Source: Peribacillus frigoritolerans (GTDB lineage Bacteria > Bacillota > Bacilli > Bacillales > Bacillaceae). From it: a stretch of DNA of 64,000 nt. The notes below the pieces were generated by a model. That model worked only from the letters and a program-made list of their open reading frames with translations, was not told where the DNA came from and ran no database searches. Positions 8,719 through 16,905 of this stretch are shown here, piece by piece. Position 1 is the first letter of the stretch. Every line of letters begins with the position of its first letter. The translations under genes were made by a program, and so were the position numbers. The stretch lies in the NCBI RefSeq assembly GCF_004358755.1, contig NZ_SMZY01000002.1:310001-374000 (forward strand), written 5' to 3'.

Positions 8719-9738
8719 ATGGAAGCTTGTTCATTTTGTTATCAATCATTTAACGTTTACGAAACTGGCTTCTTAACATTGAGGACTGCTGATGCTTCAG
8801 ATGAATTAATTCGAATGGGGTTTTATCTATCAGCAGAAAGGTTCGCTCGTTTCCCTTATTCTTCAAAGAATCAATTAAAGGAAATCTTGGTGAAAGTGAA
8901 CCTTTTATTTACTGGCAGACAGTTGGATGCTGCCATTCATAAGGTAAAAGATCCTGCTCCCTACCATTATCATTCTTTACAAGTCATTTATCAGCATGTC
9001 ATAAATGAGGAAACCGTAAGTCTGATTCAGACGGGTGCATTTGTCAGTCATCTTCAGCCAATCTTACATGCGCAGTCCGGGGAGCTTTACGGGTATGAAT
9101 CGCTGCTCAGATCTGCAGATCATGAAATTTCTCCGTATCACCTTTTTCAGACTGCCCAGAAAACGAATATGCAGTCCGTCTTGGATAAAAAAGCGAGAGA
9201 AGCTGCCATTAGAGCCCGAGTCAGCCAAGTTCCGGATGGCATTAAGAGTTTTATCAACTTTCTTCCATCTACTATTTATAATCCGGAATATTGCCTGAAA
9301 CACACATTTGATATTGTAAAAAAATACGATGTCTTACCAGAAGATCTAGTATTTGAGGTTGTGGAAACAGAAAAAATTGGGGATATGAACCATTTGAAAA
9401 ATATCCTTGATACATACCGCAAGAATGGAATGAAAGTAGCTCTTGATGACCTTGGCGCGGGGTTTGCAACTCTTGAAATTTTGCGTGAGCTTCATCCGGA
9501 TTTTGTGAAAATCGACCGGAATTACATTTCGGATTGTCATGAAAACCTTGAGAAACAGGACTTTCTTGCAAACGTCATAAACCTTGGCCGCAAATTGGAT
9601 ATTCAAGTTCTCGGCGAGGGTGTTGAAAAAGAAGAAGAATTTGAATTCCTAAAGGGACTCGGCATTGATTTTGTTCAGGGGTATTTGTTCGGAAAGCCTG
9701 CATTGAAACCGTCTGTACACCTTGTCAGAGCAATATAA
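8719..9738 (+). CDS. EAL-domain cyclic-di-GMP phosphodiesterase with unusual N-terminal region
   Basis: A 339-residue protein. Residues about 105-335 form an EAL domain that should hydrolyse c-di-GMP to pGpG. Metal and base residues appear intact: ESLLR in place of EALLR (E127), FINFLP, FEVVETE, DDLGAG, VKIDR, GEGVE and QGYLFGKP. The first 100 residues match no domain I know and begin with a CSFC pair (C4, C7) that could bind metal or sense redox. There are no transmembrane segments, so it is probably cytosolic. It is divergent from the SigD-controlled chemotaxis receptor, which fits a role in motility signalling (inference). Confidence 0.85.
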   Translation: MEACSFCYQSFNVYETGFLTLRTADASDELIRMGFYLSAERFARFPYSSKNQLKEILVKVNLLFTGRQLDAAIHKVKDPAPYHYHSLQVIYQHVINEETVSLIQTGAFVSHLQPILHAQSGELYGYESLLRSADHEISPYHLFQTAQKTNMQSVLDKKAREAAIRARVSQVPDGIKSFINFLPSTIYNPEYCLKHTFDIVKKYDVLPEDLVFEVVETEKIGDMNHLKNILDTYRKNGMKVALDDLGAGFATLEILRELHPDFVKIDRNYISDCHENLEKQDFLANVINLGRKLDIQVLGEGVEKEEEFEFLKGLGIDFVQGYLFGKPALKPSVHLVRAI

Positions 9739-9765
9739 AAAAGCGAGGGTCATCTCCCGCTTTTA
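9738..9765. terminator. Bidirectional terminator between EAL and nuclease genes
   Basis: Imperfect inverted repeat AAAAGCG...CGCTTTT between two convergent stop codons. Confidence 0.65.
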
Positions 9766-10638
9766 TCTTTTAGAGGCTCTGTATCCAGCACCAACTGCTT
9801 CTTCCTCAGTACAGAACATTTCTTCTTCTTTTGTTACGTCATAATATTGTCCTTCAGGCATATGATAAATCTTGTCTCCTGATGAAGAAATATTCCCTTT
9901 AATCGTGCAGGCTCCGGCTGGTTCTCCTTTTGGAGCTTCTGCTTTTGGAGCTTCTGCTTTTGGAGCTTCTGCTTTTTCTTCCCCGCCGTTAAAGCCTTCG
10001 TCCTCTGTTGCATAATTTTCAATGCTCCAGATTCCGATCTCTTTTTTCCTGGCAGCTTTTTGAAGCTCATATAACTCATCCACATGCTTCGTATTTGGCG
10101 CATAAACATAACCTACACGCGCTAGCCCATTTTCAATGAGAAGTTTGTTGAACATTTTTCCGTCAACATGAAGATAAACAAGGAGCCTTCCGTATTTATC
10201 CCGTTCTCCTACATCCAGCTCAAGCTCTACCTCTTTGCCAGAAAGCGTGCTTTTTGCAAAGCTGCTTGCTTCAGGCCCAAACGGCTGGACAGGTTTGTTT
10301 GGATGAACCGTTTCAGGTGTGTCGACAAGCAGCAGACGCAGCGTCTCTTCTTTTCCTTCAACAAGAACTTTGACTGTATCACCATCGATCACCCTGACTA
10401 CCTTGGCCGGAATGAAATGTTCATTTTCAGCGGCAGCTTCTTTTTCTGATTCAGACGGAGCTGCTTCCTCATTTTCTTGTAAGGCTACTTTCTCCTTTTC
10501 TGCTTCAGCAGCAGTTGGTCGATCTTCTTCTAGTGCTGAATTTTCCTTTTCAGTTTCAGCAGGAGTTTCATCCATTGTTGTTTCTGAACAGGCTGTTAAC
10601 ATAAAGGCTGCAAAAAACAGCAGGAACCATTTTTTCAT
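9763..10638 (-). CDS. Secreted thermonuclease-family lipoprotein with C-terminal sunset domain
   Basis: A 291-residue protein starting at the ATG at 10638, 7-9 nt after AAAGGGG. It has a lipoprotein signal ending LTAC and an acidic Glu/Ala-rich linker (about 20-70). A staphylococcal nuclease fold spans about 75-210, with the catalytic set visible as LRLLLVDTPE and DKYGRL. A short EAPKA tandem repeat follows (about 220-240). The C-terminal 50-residue module starts at CTIKGNI and contains IYHMPEGQYYD and AGYRASKR; it matches the sunset domain found on several Bacillus exported proteins. The likely role is extracellular DNA/RNA degradation, as for YncB/YokF-type nucleases. It stands alone between terminators. 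Confidence 0.82.
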   Translation of the reverse strand: MKKWFLLFFAAFMLTACSETTMDETPAETEKENSALEEDRPTAAEAEKEKVALQENEEAAPSESEKEAAAENEHFIPAKVVRVIDGDTVKVLVEGKEETLRLLLVDTPETVHPNKPVQPFGPEASSFAKSTLSGKEVELELDVGERDKYGRLLVYLHVDGKMFNKLLIENGLARVGYVYAPNTKHVDELYELQKAARKKEIGIWSIENYATEDEGFNGGEEKAEAPKAEAPKAEAPKGEPAGACTIKGNISSSGDKIYHMPEGQYYDVTKEEEMFCTEEEAVGAGYRASKR

Positions 10639-10666
10639 TTTCTTTATCCCCTTTTTTTCCTCAAAA

Positions 10667-10704
10667 ATCAAACCGCACGATATTCTTGCATGTGCGGTTT
10701 GATT
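10667..10704 (-). terminator. Terminator of the M24 peptidase gene
   Basis: Perfect 12-bp stem ATCAAACCGCAC/GTGCGGTTTGAT followed by T5 on the minus strand. Confidence 0.85.
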
Positions 10705-10726
10705 CGGTGCTTTATTTATTTTATCT

Positions 10727-11830
10727 CTATTTGATGATTTGGAGCTGTTTCGGGAACTTTGTCAATGTTTCATGCCCGTTCTTCGTAATATAGACGTCAT
10801 CTTCTATGCGGACGCCGCCGATTTCAGGTACGTAGATGCCTGGTTCAATTGTATAAACCATGCCTTCTTGAAGAAGGTCATTGTTCGTATGGCTCATGGA
10901 CGGGAATTCGTGCACGCTGATGCCAAGGCCATGTCCCAATCGGTGTGGGAAGTAATCGCCGTAACCAGCATTTGTGATAACATCGCGGGCAATTTGATCC
11001 AATTCCCCGATTCTCTCGCCTGGTTTGCTTGCATCCAGCGCTTTTAATTGAGCTTCGAGCACAGTATCATAGATTTCTTTTTGCTTATCACTGATTGATT
11101 GGTAAGCAAACGTCCGCGTTATATCTGAGCAGTACCCATCAAGCACGACACCAAGATCAAATAAAACGAAGTCCCCTGATTTTATGGCAGTCAATCCAGG
11201 ATTGCCATGCGGCTGCCCTGATTTTTCACCGAACAGAACCATCGTAGAAAAGGACATTTCGCGAATTCCTTTTCGTTTTAGTTCATATTCGATTTTTGCC
11301 AGAACGTCCATTTCGCTGACACCTGACCCTAAAGCCTGAACGCCTACCTCAACTCCGAAATCTGCAAGCGCTGCTGCCTGCTTTAAAATCTGAATCTCTT
11401 TATCGTCTTTAATCAGACGCAATTGATTCATGATCTCTTCCGCTGAAACAAGTTCTGCCCCAGTCAGTATGGTTTGAAGCTGCTCCGCACGGGCAAAGGA
11501 TAGAAGTTCTTTTTCAACCGCTGCTTTTTTCACGTCATGCTGCCCTCTTTTAGCAATGGCATCTTTTACTTTATCCCATGGATTTTCGTGATCGGCATAA
11601 CCGATGATTTCTCCGTCAAAACCTGCAGCTTTCGCTTGTGAAACTTCCATTCCCGGACAGATAAAAAACGGCTCTTCTTCTTTAAAAACAAATAAACCCA
11701 TCAGTCTTTCATGGGGATTTGTGTGAAAGTTCGTTAAGTAGAAAATGTTTTCTGTTGATGAAATAAACGCAGCATCTGTATCCTGCTGCTTCAGCCAGTC
11801 AGTAAGCTTAGTTAATCTTGCTTTTTGCAT
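10727..11830 (-). CDS. ykvY: M24-family Xaa-Pro dipeptidase (YkvY-like)
   Basis: A 367-residue metallopeptidase that removes Xaa-Pro units from peptides in the cytosol. An N-terminal creatinase domain (1-125) precedes the pita-bread catalytic domain. All five metal ligands are visible: D in FDLGVVLDG, D in CSDITRTF, H in RLGHGLGISVHEF, E in IEPGIY and E in VRIEDDVY. The start at 11830 follows AAGGAG by 9 nt; the in-frame ATGs upstream lack a usable site. In B. subtilis ykvY lies close to zosA/pfeT, and here that ATPase is 9 kb away with inserted genes between. Confidence 0.8.
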   Translation of the reverse strand: MQKARLTKLTDWLKQQDTDAAFISSTENIFYLTNFHTNPHERLMGLFVFKEEEPFFICPGMEVSQAKAAGFDGEIIGYADHENPWDKVKDAIAKRGQHDVKKAAVEKELLSFARAEQLQTILTGAELVSAEEIMNQLRLIKDDKEIQILKQAAALADFGVEVGVQALGSGVSEMDVLAKIEYELKRKGIREMSFSTMVLFGEKSGQPHGNPGLTAIKSGDFVLFDLGVVLDGYCSDITRTFAYQSISDKQKEIYDTVLEAQLKALDASKPGERIGELDQIARDVITNAGYGDYFPHRLGHGLGISVHEFPSMSHTNNDLLQEGMVYTIEPGIYVPEIGGVRIEDDVYITKNGHETLTKFPKQLQIIK

Positions 11831-11866
11831 GCAATCTCTCTCCTTCATCTGCATAAGTCTTCTCTA

Positions 11867-12409
11867 TCATACGCCAAATTCATCAGAACTTAAAGATGAG
11901 TGACGGACTTCTTCTGACAAGCATCCTTCTTTTTTGGCAGATTGCTTTTGCAGAACCCGGTTTAGCCTTATGCGGTTATACCGCTGAATCAAAATAAATG
12001 GACTATTAAACGCGAAAGCATACAGAACATTAATTAATCCGGCCGCAGGCGTGTTCCAAATAAAAAAGAAAAGACAAGGGACAAGCTGCAGCCAGTGTGA
12101 TAACTCGCCTCTCTTTGTTTCAAGAAGAAACCTTTCCATCTCGGACCGGCGCTTTCCTGTCAGAGTTTTTTTTGAAAAACCGCCTTTAAAGAGATTTCCC
12201 GCTTCCGGCAGACGGTCCTTCCATTTTCTAATTTGGATTTTTTCATAGAAAATCCCGGACCGCTCCCAGTTGAACGCTGCAAATATCCCGTTAACCTTTC
12301 CTATAAACCTCTCACTCATTCTTACGGAAAAAAACGAAACGGAAAGATGAATCAAGAGCCAGGCAGCCATATTAAGAAATAGAGCAGCCCCGTTTGTCAA
12401 TTCAATCAT
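11867..12409 (-). CDS. crtO: CrtO-type glycosyl carotenoid acyltransferase
   Basis: A 180-residue membrane protein of the small glycosyl-4,4'-diaponeurosporenoate acyltransferase family. In staphyloxanthin synthesis CrtO esterifies the sugar of the glycosylated carotenoid with a fatty acid. Visible are the N-terminal helices, the family stretch WKDRLPEAG...FKGGFSKK (about 63-80) and two further helices at about 115-150 followed by RYNRIRLNR. The start codon overlaps the stop codon of the upstream glycosyltransferase gene (TAATG), so the two are co-translated. The natural substrate here is inferred from the neighbours. Confidence 0.78.
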   Translation of the reverse strand: MIELTNGAALFLNMAAWLLIHLSVSFFSVRMSERFIGKVNGIFAAFNWERSGIFYEKIQIRKWKDRLPEAGNLFKGGFSKKTLTGKRRSEMERFLLETKRGELSHWLQLVPCLFFFIWNTPAAGLINVLYAFAFNSPFILIQRYNRIRLNRVLQKQSAKKEGCLSEEVRHSSLSSDEFGV

Positions 12410-13509
12410 TATGCATCTTCACGGACTATAATGTTCCGTCCTTTCCACGAAGCAGATTTCCTGACGAACGTTTTCCAAAGGGATGCAAGAAAAACAACCA
12501 TAAAAAAGAGGGCGTAAACCGGAAAAAAACAGACTGTCCAAAGGCCAAAACGTCCGATTTCTTTAACGGAGATCCAAATTTGAAGCATCGCGGCGATATA
12601 CAGCAGCACATATAAAAACCACCATTTGCTGAAAAGCACACCGATTTCTGTAAAAAAACTCAAACATCCTGTCAGCCAGATGATAATTGCCAAAAGCACA
12701 TGCCATTTTGTCGCTTTGGCCCCGCTCGCAAAGGTCTTGCTGAAGCCGCGGATGAGCGACATGACTCCATCAGGATACATTCTCATGGAGATGGCGCCTT
12801 TCCCGCTTGCACAATATACAGGTGCGCCTTGTTTACGAACATGTTCGGCAAATGCCATATTCTCAACTACTTTGTTTTTAATGGCTTCATGCCCGCCCCA
12901 AACAAAGTAGTCCTTTTTCGTACAAATCATACACTGCCCAAACCCTCCGGCTGACCTGCCTTTTCCCTGCATGATATGAAAAGCGCCTGTTGCCGCAAAC
13001 GTAACGAGGTGAAAAAAAGCAGAAAACGATTCATATGGTTTCCGTGTGCTGTGAAAAGGGTGAACAGACAACATCCCTTCTGCTCTCTGTTTTAAAAATG
13101 CAGCAGCACACTGAGCTGCTCCGTTCTGTTCAAAGAAAGTATCAGCATCAATGAACATGAGCCATTCTCCCTTTGCTTGCTCAGCTCCCGTGAAGCATGC
13201 CCATGATTTTCCAAGCCAGCCCGGCGGCAATTCTTTTGCTGCTATCACTCTCGCACCAAGAGATGCCGCGATTTCAGCAGTTTTATCTTCAGATCCGTCA
13301 TCTACAACCATGATTTCACCGATCTCCTGCTTTTCTTTTTCCAATGAGGTTAAGAGTCTGCTTATATTTTTTTCTTCGTTTCTTGCTGGAATAATAATTG
13401 ACAGATTACTGAGCACTTTACGCCCATCTGAATGTTGTCCGCTCTGAAGTGATGGAATTTTATATAAAAGCATGAGTCCTGTAAGAATTCCGATCATAAT
13501 TGTAATCAT
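12409..13509 (-). CDS. crtQ: CrtQ-type carotenoid glycosyltransferase (GT2)
   Basis: A 366-residue membrane-bound family 2 glycosyltransferase. After one N-terminal helix the GT-A fold shows NLSIIIPARNEEKNI, VVDDGSEDKT and the DxD-type FIDADTFF. LPPGWLGKSWAC is typical of CrtQ/HpnB-like enzymes, and three to four helices close the C-terminus. CrtQ attaches glucose to a C30 carotenoid acid. The start at 13509 (MITIMIGILTG) was chosen over the frame start at 13623 because it begins directly at the membrane helix and has a GAGG-like site. It forms an operon with crtO and is divergent from crtP. Confidence 0.75.
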   Translation of the reverse strand: MITIMIGILTGLMLLYKIPSLQSGQHSDGRKVLSNLSIIIPARNEEKNISRLLTSLEKEKQEIGEIMVVDDGSEDKTAEIAASLGARVIAAKELPPGWLGKSWACFTGAEQAKGEWLMFIDADTFFEQNGAAQCAAAFLKQRAEGMLSVHPFHSTRKPYESFSAFFHLVTFAATGAFHIMQGKGRSAGGFGQCMICTKKDYFVWGGHEAIKNKVVENMAFAEHVRKQGAPVYCASGKGAISMRMYPDGVMSLIRGFSKTFASGAKATKWHVLLAIIIWLTGCLSFFTEIGVLFSKWWFLYVLLYIAAMLQIWISVKEIGRFGLWTVCFFPVYALFFMVVFLASLWKTFVRKSASWKGRNIIVREDA

Positions 13510-13653
13510 AGAGACCTCACTCTTCCTTATGAATTTGGCCGGCACTTCTCGTTTCTTTGTTATAGAAAAAAACGAAAAGGGCAGAATGAATTGCTGAATA
13601 GAGATATTCTGCAGTTTAGACATAAAAGGACAATCTCATAAGGAGGCATTCTT

Positions 13654-15174
13654 TTGAAAAAGAAAGTGATTATCGTTGGAGGCGGACTTGGAGGCCTCTC
13701 TGCAGCTATCAGGCTTTGTGCAGACGGATATGAGGTAACGGTTGTTGAAAAAGGAGAGCGCGTTGGCGGCAAATTAAACATGCGCGGCGGACTCGGCTAT
13801 ACGTTTGACACGGGACCTTCCATACTGACGATGCCGTGGGTGCTTGAAAAATTATTTAAAAGCGCAGGACGCAGCCTTGCCGATTATCTCACCATCAAAA
13901 GAGTTGAACCTGGCTGGAGAACATTCTATGAAGACGGGACAACCATTGATTTAACAAGTGATTTGCCTGCTATGCTTGAAGAATTAAAAAAAGTTTCAGA
14001 GGAAGATGCAAACGAATTCTTTGATTACCTTCAGTATTGCAGTAAAATGTATGAGTACAGCATGAAAAGCTTCTACAGCAAAAGCCTTTCAGGTCTAAAT
14101 GATCTTAGGTCCCTGCACAGTGTGAAAGAACTGCTGCAGATGGAACCATTAAAATCAATGGACGGCGTCACCAGAAAGCACTTTAAAAATAAAAAAATCA
14201 GGCAGCTTTTCAACTTCCTGATCATGTATATTGGCTCCTCGCCCTACCATGCACCTGCTGTCCTTTCTCAGCTTACGCATGTACAGCTTGGACTCGGCGT
14301 TCATTATGTCGAGGGGGGCATGTATAAAATCGCACTTGCTATGAATAAGCTTCTCCATGAGCTTGGCGCTGAAATCATGCTCAATACAAAAGTGGAGCGC
14401 ATCCTAACAACCGGGAAAAGAGCTTCCGGCGTAGAGCTTGAAAATGGAAGAATTCTTGAAGCAGATCTTGTTGTATCGAACCTTGAAGCCATTCCGGCGT
14501 ATCGCACTCTGTTAAATGAAAACCCTCAATCGCAGCAGAAAGCAGCTGAACTTCAAAAATATGAACCAACCGTCTCAGGCCTTGTTATGCTGCTCGGTGT
14601 AAACAGAACATATGACAATCTTGCCCATCACAATTTCTTTTTCTCAGAAAATCCGGAGGAGGAGTTTCAGCAAATTTTTAATGAAGGCAAGCTTGCGGAC
14701 GATCCGACCGTGTATGTGGGCATCTCTTCAAAATCAGACTTTACTCAGGCTCCTGAAGGTAAAGAAAATCTTTTCGTACTGACGCATGTTCCTCCGCTTA
14801 AAGAAGGAGAAAACTGGGAATTCAGAAAAGAAACGTACCGTGAACTCATCTTATCAAAGCTTGAGCGCATGGGAATTCCTGATTTAAGAAAGCATATTGA
14901 GTTTGAATATACCTTTACTCCAAACGATTTGGAGCGCCTGTACGGAGCTAATGGCGGATCGATCTACGGTGTTGCAACAGACCGCAAGAAAAATGGCGGA
15001 TTCAAAATCCCGAGCAAAAGCACCATGCTTGAGAATCTTTATTTTGTAGGCGGATCCACTCATCCAGGGGGCGGTGTTCCGATGGTTACCCTCTCAGGTC
15101 AGCTTACAGCTGATTTAATTGCTGAACATGAGAAGGATCTGAAAGTATTCAAAGAAGAGAAGGAAATTTCATAA
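13654..15174 (+). CDS. crtP: CrtP-type diapocarotenoid oxygenase (phytoene desaturase superfamily)
   Basis: A 506-residue FAD enzyme with dinucleotide motif GGGLGGLSAAIRL near the N-terminus and the C-terminal FAD signature NLYFVGGSTHPGGGVPMV. Several stretches resemble Staphylococcus CrtP more than the desaturase CrtN as I remember them: DYLTIKRVEPGWRTF, LAHHNFFFSEN and GSIYGVATDRKKN. It is expected to oxidise a terminal methyl group of a C30 carotenoid to aldehyde or acid, giving the substrate for CrtQ. It starts with TTG, 7 nt after AAGGAGG. Assignment as CrtP rather than CrtN is inference from motifs. Confidence 0.75.
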   Translation: MKKKVIIVGGGLGGLSAAIRLCADGYEVTVVEKGERVGGKLNMRGGLGYTFDTGPSILTMPWVLEKLFKSAGRSLADYLTIKRVEPGWRTFYEDGTTIDLTSDLPAMLEELKKVSEEDANEFFDYLQYCSKMYEYSMKSFYSKSLSGLNDLRSLHSVKELLQMEPLKSMDGVTRKHFKNKKIRQLFNFLIMYIGSSPYHAPAVLSQLTHVQLGLGVHYVEGGMYKIALAMNKLLHELGAEIMLNTKVERILTTGKRASGVELENGRILEADLVVSNLEAIPAYRTLLNENPQSQQKAAELQKYEPTVSGLVMLLGVNRTYDNLAHHNFFFSENPEEEFQQIFNEGKLADDPTVYVGISSKSDFTQAPEGKENLFVLTHVPPLKEGENWEFRKETYRELILSKLERMGIPDLRKHIEFEYTFTPNDLERLYGANGGSIYGVATDRKKNGGFKIPSKSTMLENLYFVGGSTHPGGGVPMVTLSGQLTADLIAEHEKDLKVFKEEKEIS

Positions 15175-15248
15175 TGATAGTAGAGCGTAAGCACTGAAGC
15201 GAAACATCGATGCGCAAAAATTTCATTAATAATCATATTACTTAATAG

Positions 15249-15280
15249 AAGGATAAGATCGCCTCTTATCCTTCTTTTTT
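15249..15280 (+). terminator. Terminator after crtP
   Basis: AAGGATAAG/CTTATCCTT stem followed by a T-run, between crtP and the next gene on the same strand. Confidence 0.75.
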
Positions 15281-15304
15281 CAATCCAACTAAAGGAGAAC
15301 GTTT

Positions 15305-16417
15305 ATGCTTAACTATCAATTGGTCCTGCTGCTTCTTTTAGCGTGGACCGTCTTCAATTCTTTTTTTATGCCTAAGTTAAAAAACCGCAGCTCTGCCAAT
15401 AAACCGCTTGTTTCAATTCTTATTCCCCTGCGCAATGAAGCACGCAATGCACGAAGCCTGGTTCAATCTTTGATAGGGCTGTCCTATCCGAATTTGGAAT
15501 TCATCCTGCTTGATGATCAATCGGCTGATCAGACAAAAGAAATCCTCCTCTGCGAAACAAAACATGATGCCCGTTTCACCATCTGTTCCGGTACGGAGCT
15601 TCCGAAGGGCTGGTCGGGAAAAGTACATGCATGTCATCAATTGAGCTGCATGGCAAATGGAGATTATTATTTATTTTTAGATGCTGATGTAAGAGTTCAT
15701 AAAAACACGATAGAAAGCTCCCTTTCTCTTATGAACGAGAAGAAAGCTGCCATGCTTTCAGGTTTCCCCCGCTTTCCAGTGAAGCATGTGCTCGAAAAAC
15801 TGCTTGTTCCGATGCAGCATTTTCTGATTTATTTTCACCTTCCGCTCTTTTTTGCCAATTACACGCCCATGGTTTCAGCATCTGCTGCACACGGAGCGTT
15901 TATGATGTTTGAAAGAAAAGCCTACAAACAATTCGGCGGCCATGCAGCCATTAAAGATTCCATCGTAGACGATGTTGCGCTTGCAAGAACGGCCAAAAAG
16001 AATCATCATCGCGTCCTGCTGGCAAATGTCACAGATTTTGTAACGTGCTATATGTATGACAGCAACAAAGAAGTATGGGCTGGCTTCAAGAAAAATATTT
16101 TTCCGGGATTTGGGCGTTCTATCCTCATCGTCATCATGTTCACCTTTTTTTATAGTGTGTTTTATATTTTCCCGCTTCTATTAGCCATTTACGGCATTAT
16201 TTCCTTGATATCCGGAGAATTTCTGCTTTTTTCCTTTATTCCGCTTTTGCTGATTATCTTGCAAAAAGCATTTATCGATTTTCGCAGCGGGCAAAAAATC
16301 AGCCTATCCTTCGCGGTTTCCTTTTCAGCAGCTGCTTTTCTTATCCTGCTGTATTCCTCGATGATTGCTTCTTTCAAAAAAAGCGGATACAGCTGGAAAG
16401 GCAGAACCTATCATTAA
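15305..16417 (+). CDS. Second CrtQ-like membrane glycosyltransferase (GT2)
   Basis: A 370-residue protein with the same layout as the CrtQ on the other strand: N-terminal helix, VSILIPLRNEARNARS, ILLDDQSADQT, LPKGWSGKVHAC, FLDADVRVH, a QxxxW-region analogue and three C-terminal helices ending KKSGYSWKGRTYH. ATG at 15305 follows AAAGGAG by 7 nt. It is separated from crtP by a terminator, so it may be independently expressed. It could act on the same carotenoid (a second sugar, or the other end of a symmetric molecule) or on another lipid. The sequence does not decide. Confidence 0.72.
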   Translation: MLNYQLVLLLLLAWTVFNSFFMPKLKNRSSANKPLVSILIPLRNEARNARSLVQSLIGLSYPNLEFILLDDQSADQTKEILLCETKHDARFTICSGTELPKGWSGKVHACHQLSCMANGDYYLFLDADVRVHKNTIESSLSLMNEKKAAMLSGFPRFPVKHVLEKLLVPMQHFLIYFHLPLFFANYTPMVSASAAHGAFMMFERKAYKQFGGHAAIKDSIVDDVALARTAKKNHHRVLLANVTDFVTCYMYDSNKEVWAGFKKNIFPGFGRSILIVIMFTFFYSVFYIFPLLLAIYGIISLISGEFLLFSFIPLLLIILQKAFIDFRSGQKISLSFAVSFSAAAFLILLYSSMIASFKKSGYSWKGRTYH

Positions 16418-16515
16418 TAGTTTTATAGTTTTTGCACATTCAACTCTCTGGAAAGGTTTACCTTCATCCTTAACGGGAATGTAACAAATAACTTTATCAG
16501 GAGGTGCCAGAAAAA

Positions 16516-16851
16516 ATGTCAAACCATCAAGTGAAAGACGAGTCCATTCAAACAGAAAAGATTGAGAAGAAACTAGATTCAATGAATAATGAGAAAATGG
16601 AAGCAATTCTTCGGGATTTCGAAGAGTTCAAATCGTATTTAGGTGAAAAAGTGGAAGCAGGAAAGCGTTTAGGTTTAAGCGATGAAATGCTTGCCAAAGG
16701 CGCTGAAAAAGTGGCAAACTATCTGGCTAATAACGTTGAACCGCGAAACAGCGAAGAGAATTTATTAAATGAACTCTGGAAAGTCGGCAATGATGAAGAA
16801 AGACATTTCCTTGCACATATGCTCGTGAAATTAGCCAATGAAGCCAATTAG
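16516..16851 (+). CDS. DUF3243 (YmfJ-like) small cytosolic protein
   Basis: A 111-residue protein; residues about 30-108 match DUF3243 (FEEFKSYLGEKV, SDEMLAKGAEKVANYLA, LLNELWKVGNDEERH). B. subtilis YmfJ has the domain alone in about 85 residues, so this copy has a charged N-terminal extension. The start at 16516 follows AGGAGGTG by 9 nt; the in-frame GTG at 16504 lies inside that ribosome binding site. No function is known. Two convergent genes share the terminator downstream. Confidence 0.75.
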   Translation: MSNHQVKDESIQTEKIEKKLDSMNNEKMEAILRDFEEFKSYLGEKVEAGKRLGLSDEMLAKGAEKVANYLANNVEPRNSEENLLNELWKVGNDEERHFLAHMLVKLANEAN

Positions 16852-16872
16852 GGTAAGATTATAGGTTCATAG

Positions 16873-16904
16873 AAAAAATCCATCCTGCGGCGGATGGATT
16901 TTTT
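16873..16904. terminator. Bidirectional terminator
   Basis: AAAAATCCATCC/GGATGGATTTTT stem between convergent genes. Confidence 0.85.
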
Positions 16905-16905
16905 C

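Noticed and set aside
9064-9606. Minus-strand ORFs under the EAL gene
   Set aside because: They are shadows of a strongly supported plus-strand gene and have no ribosome binding sites.
13510-13653. Confident promoter pair for the divergent carotenoid genes
   Set aside because: Only weak -35/-10 candidates were found; nothing firm enough to list.
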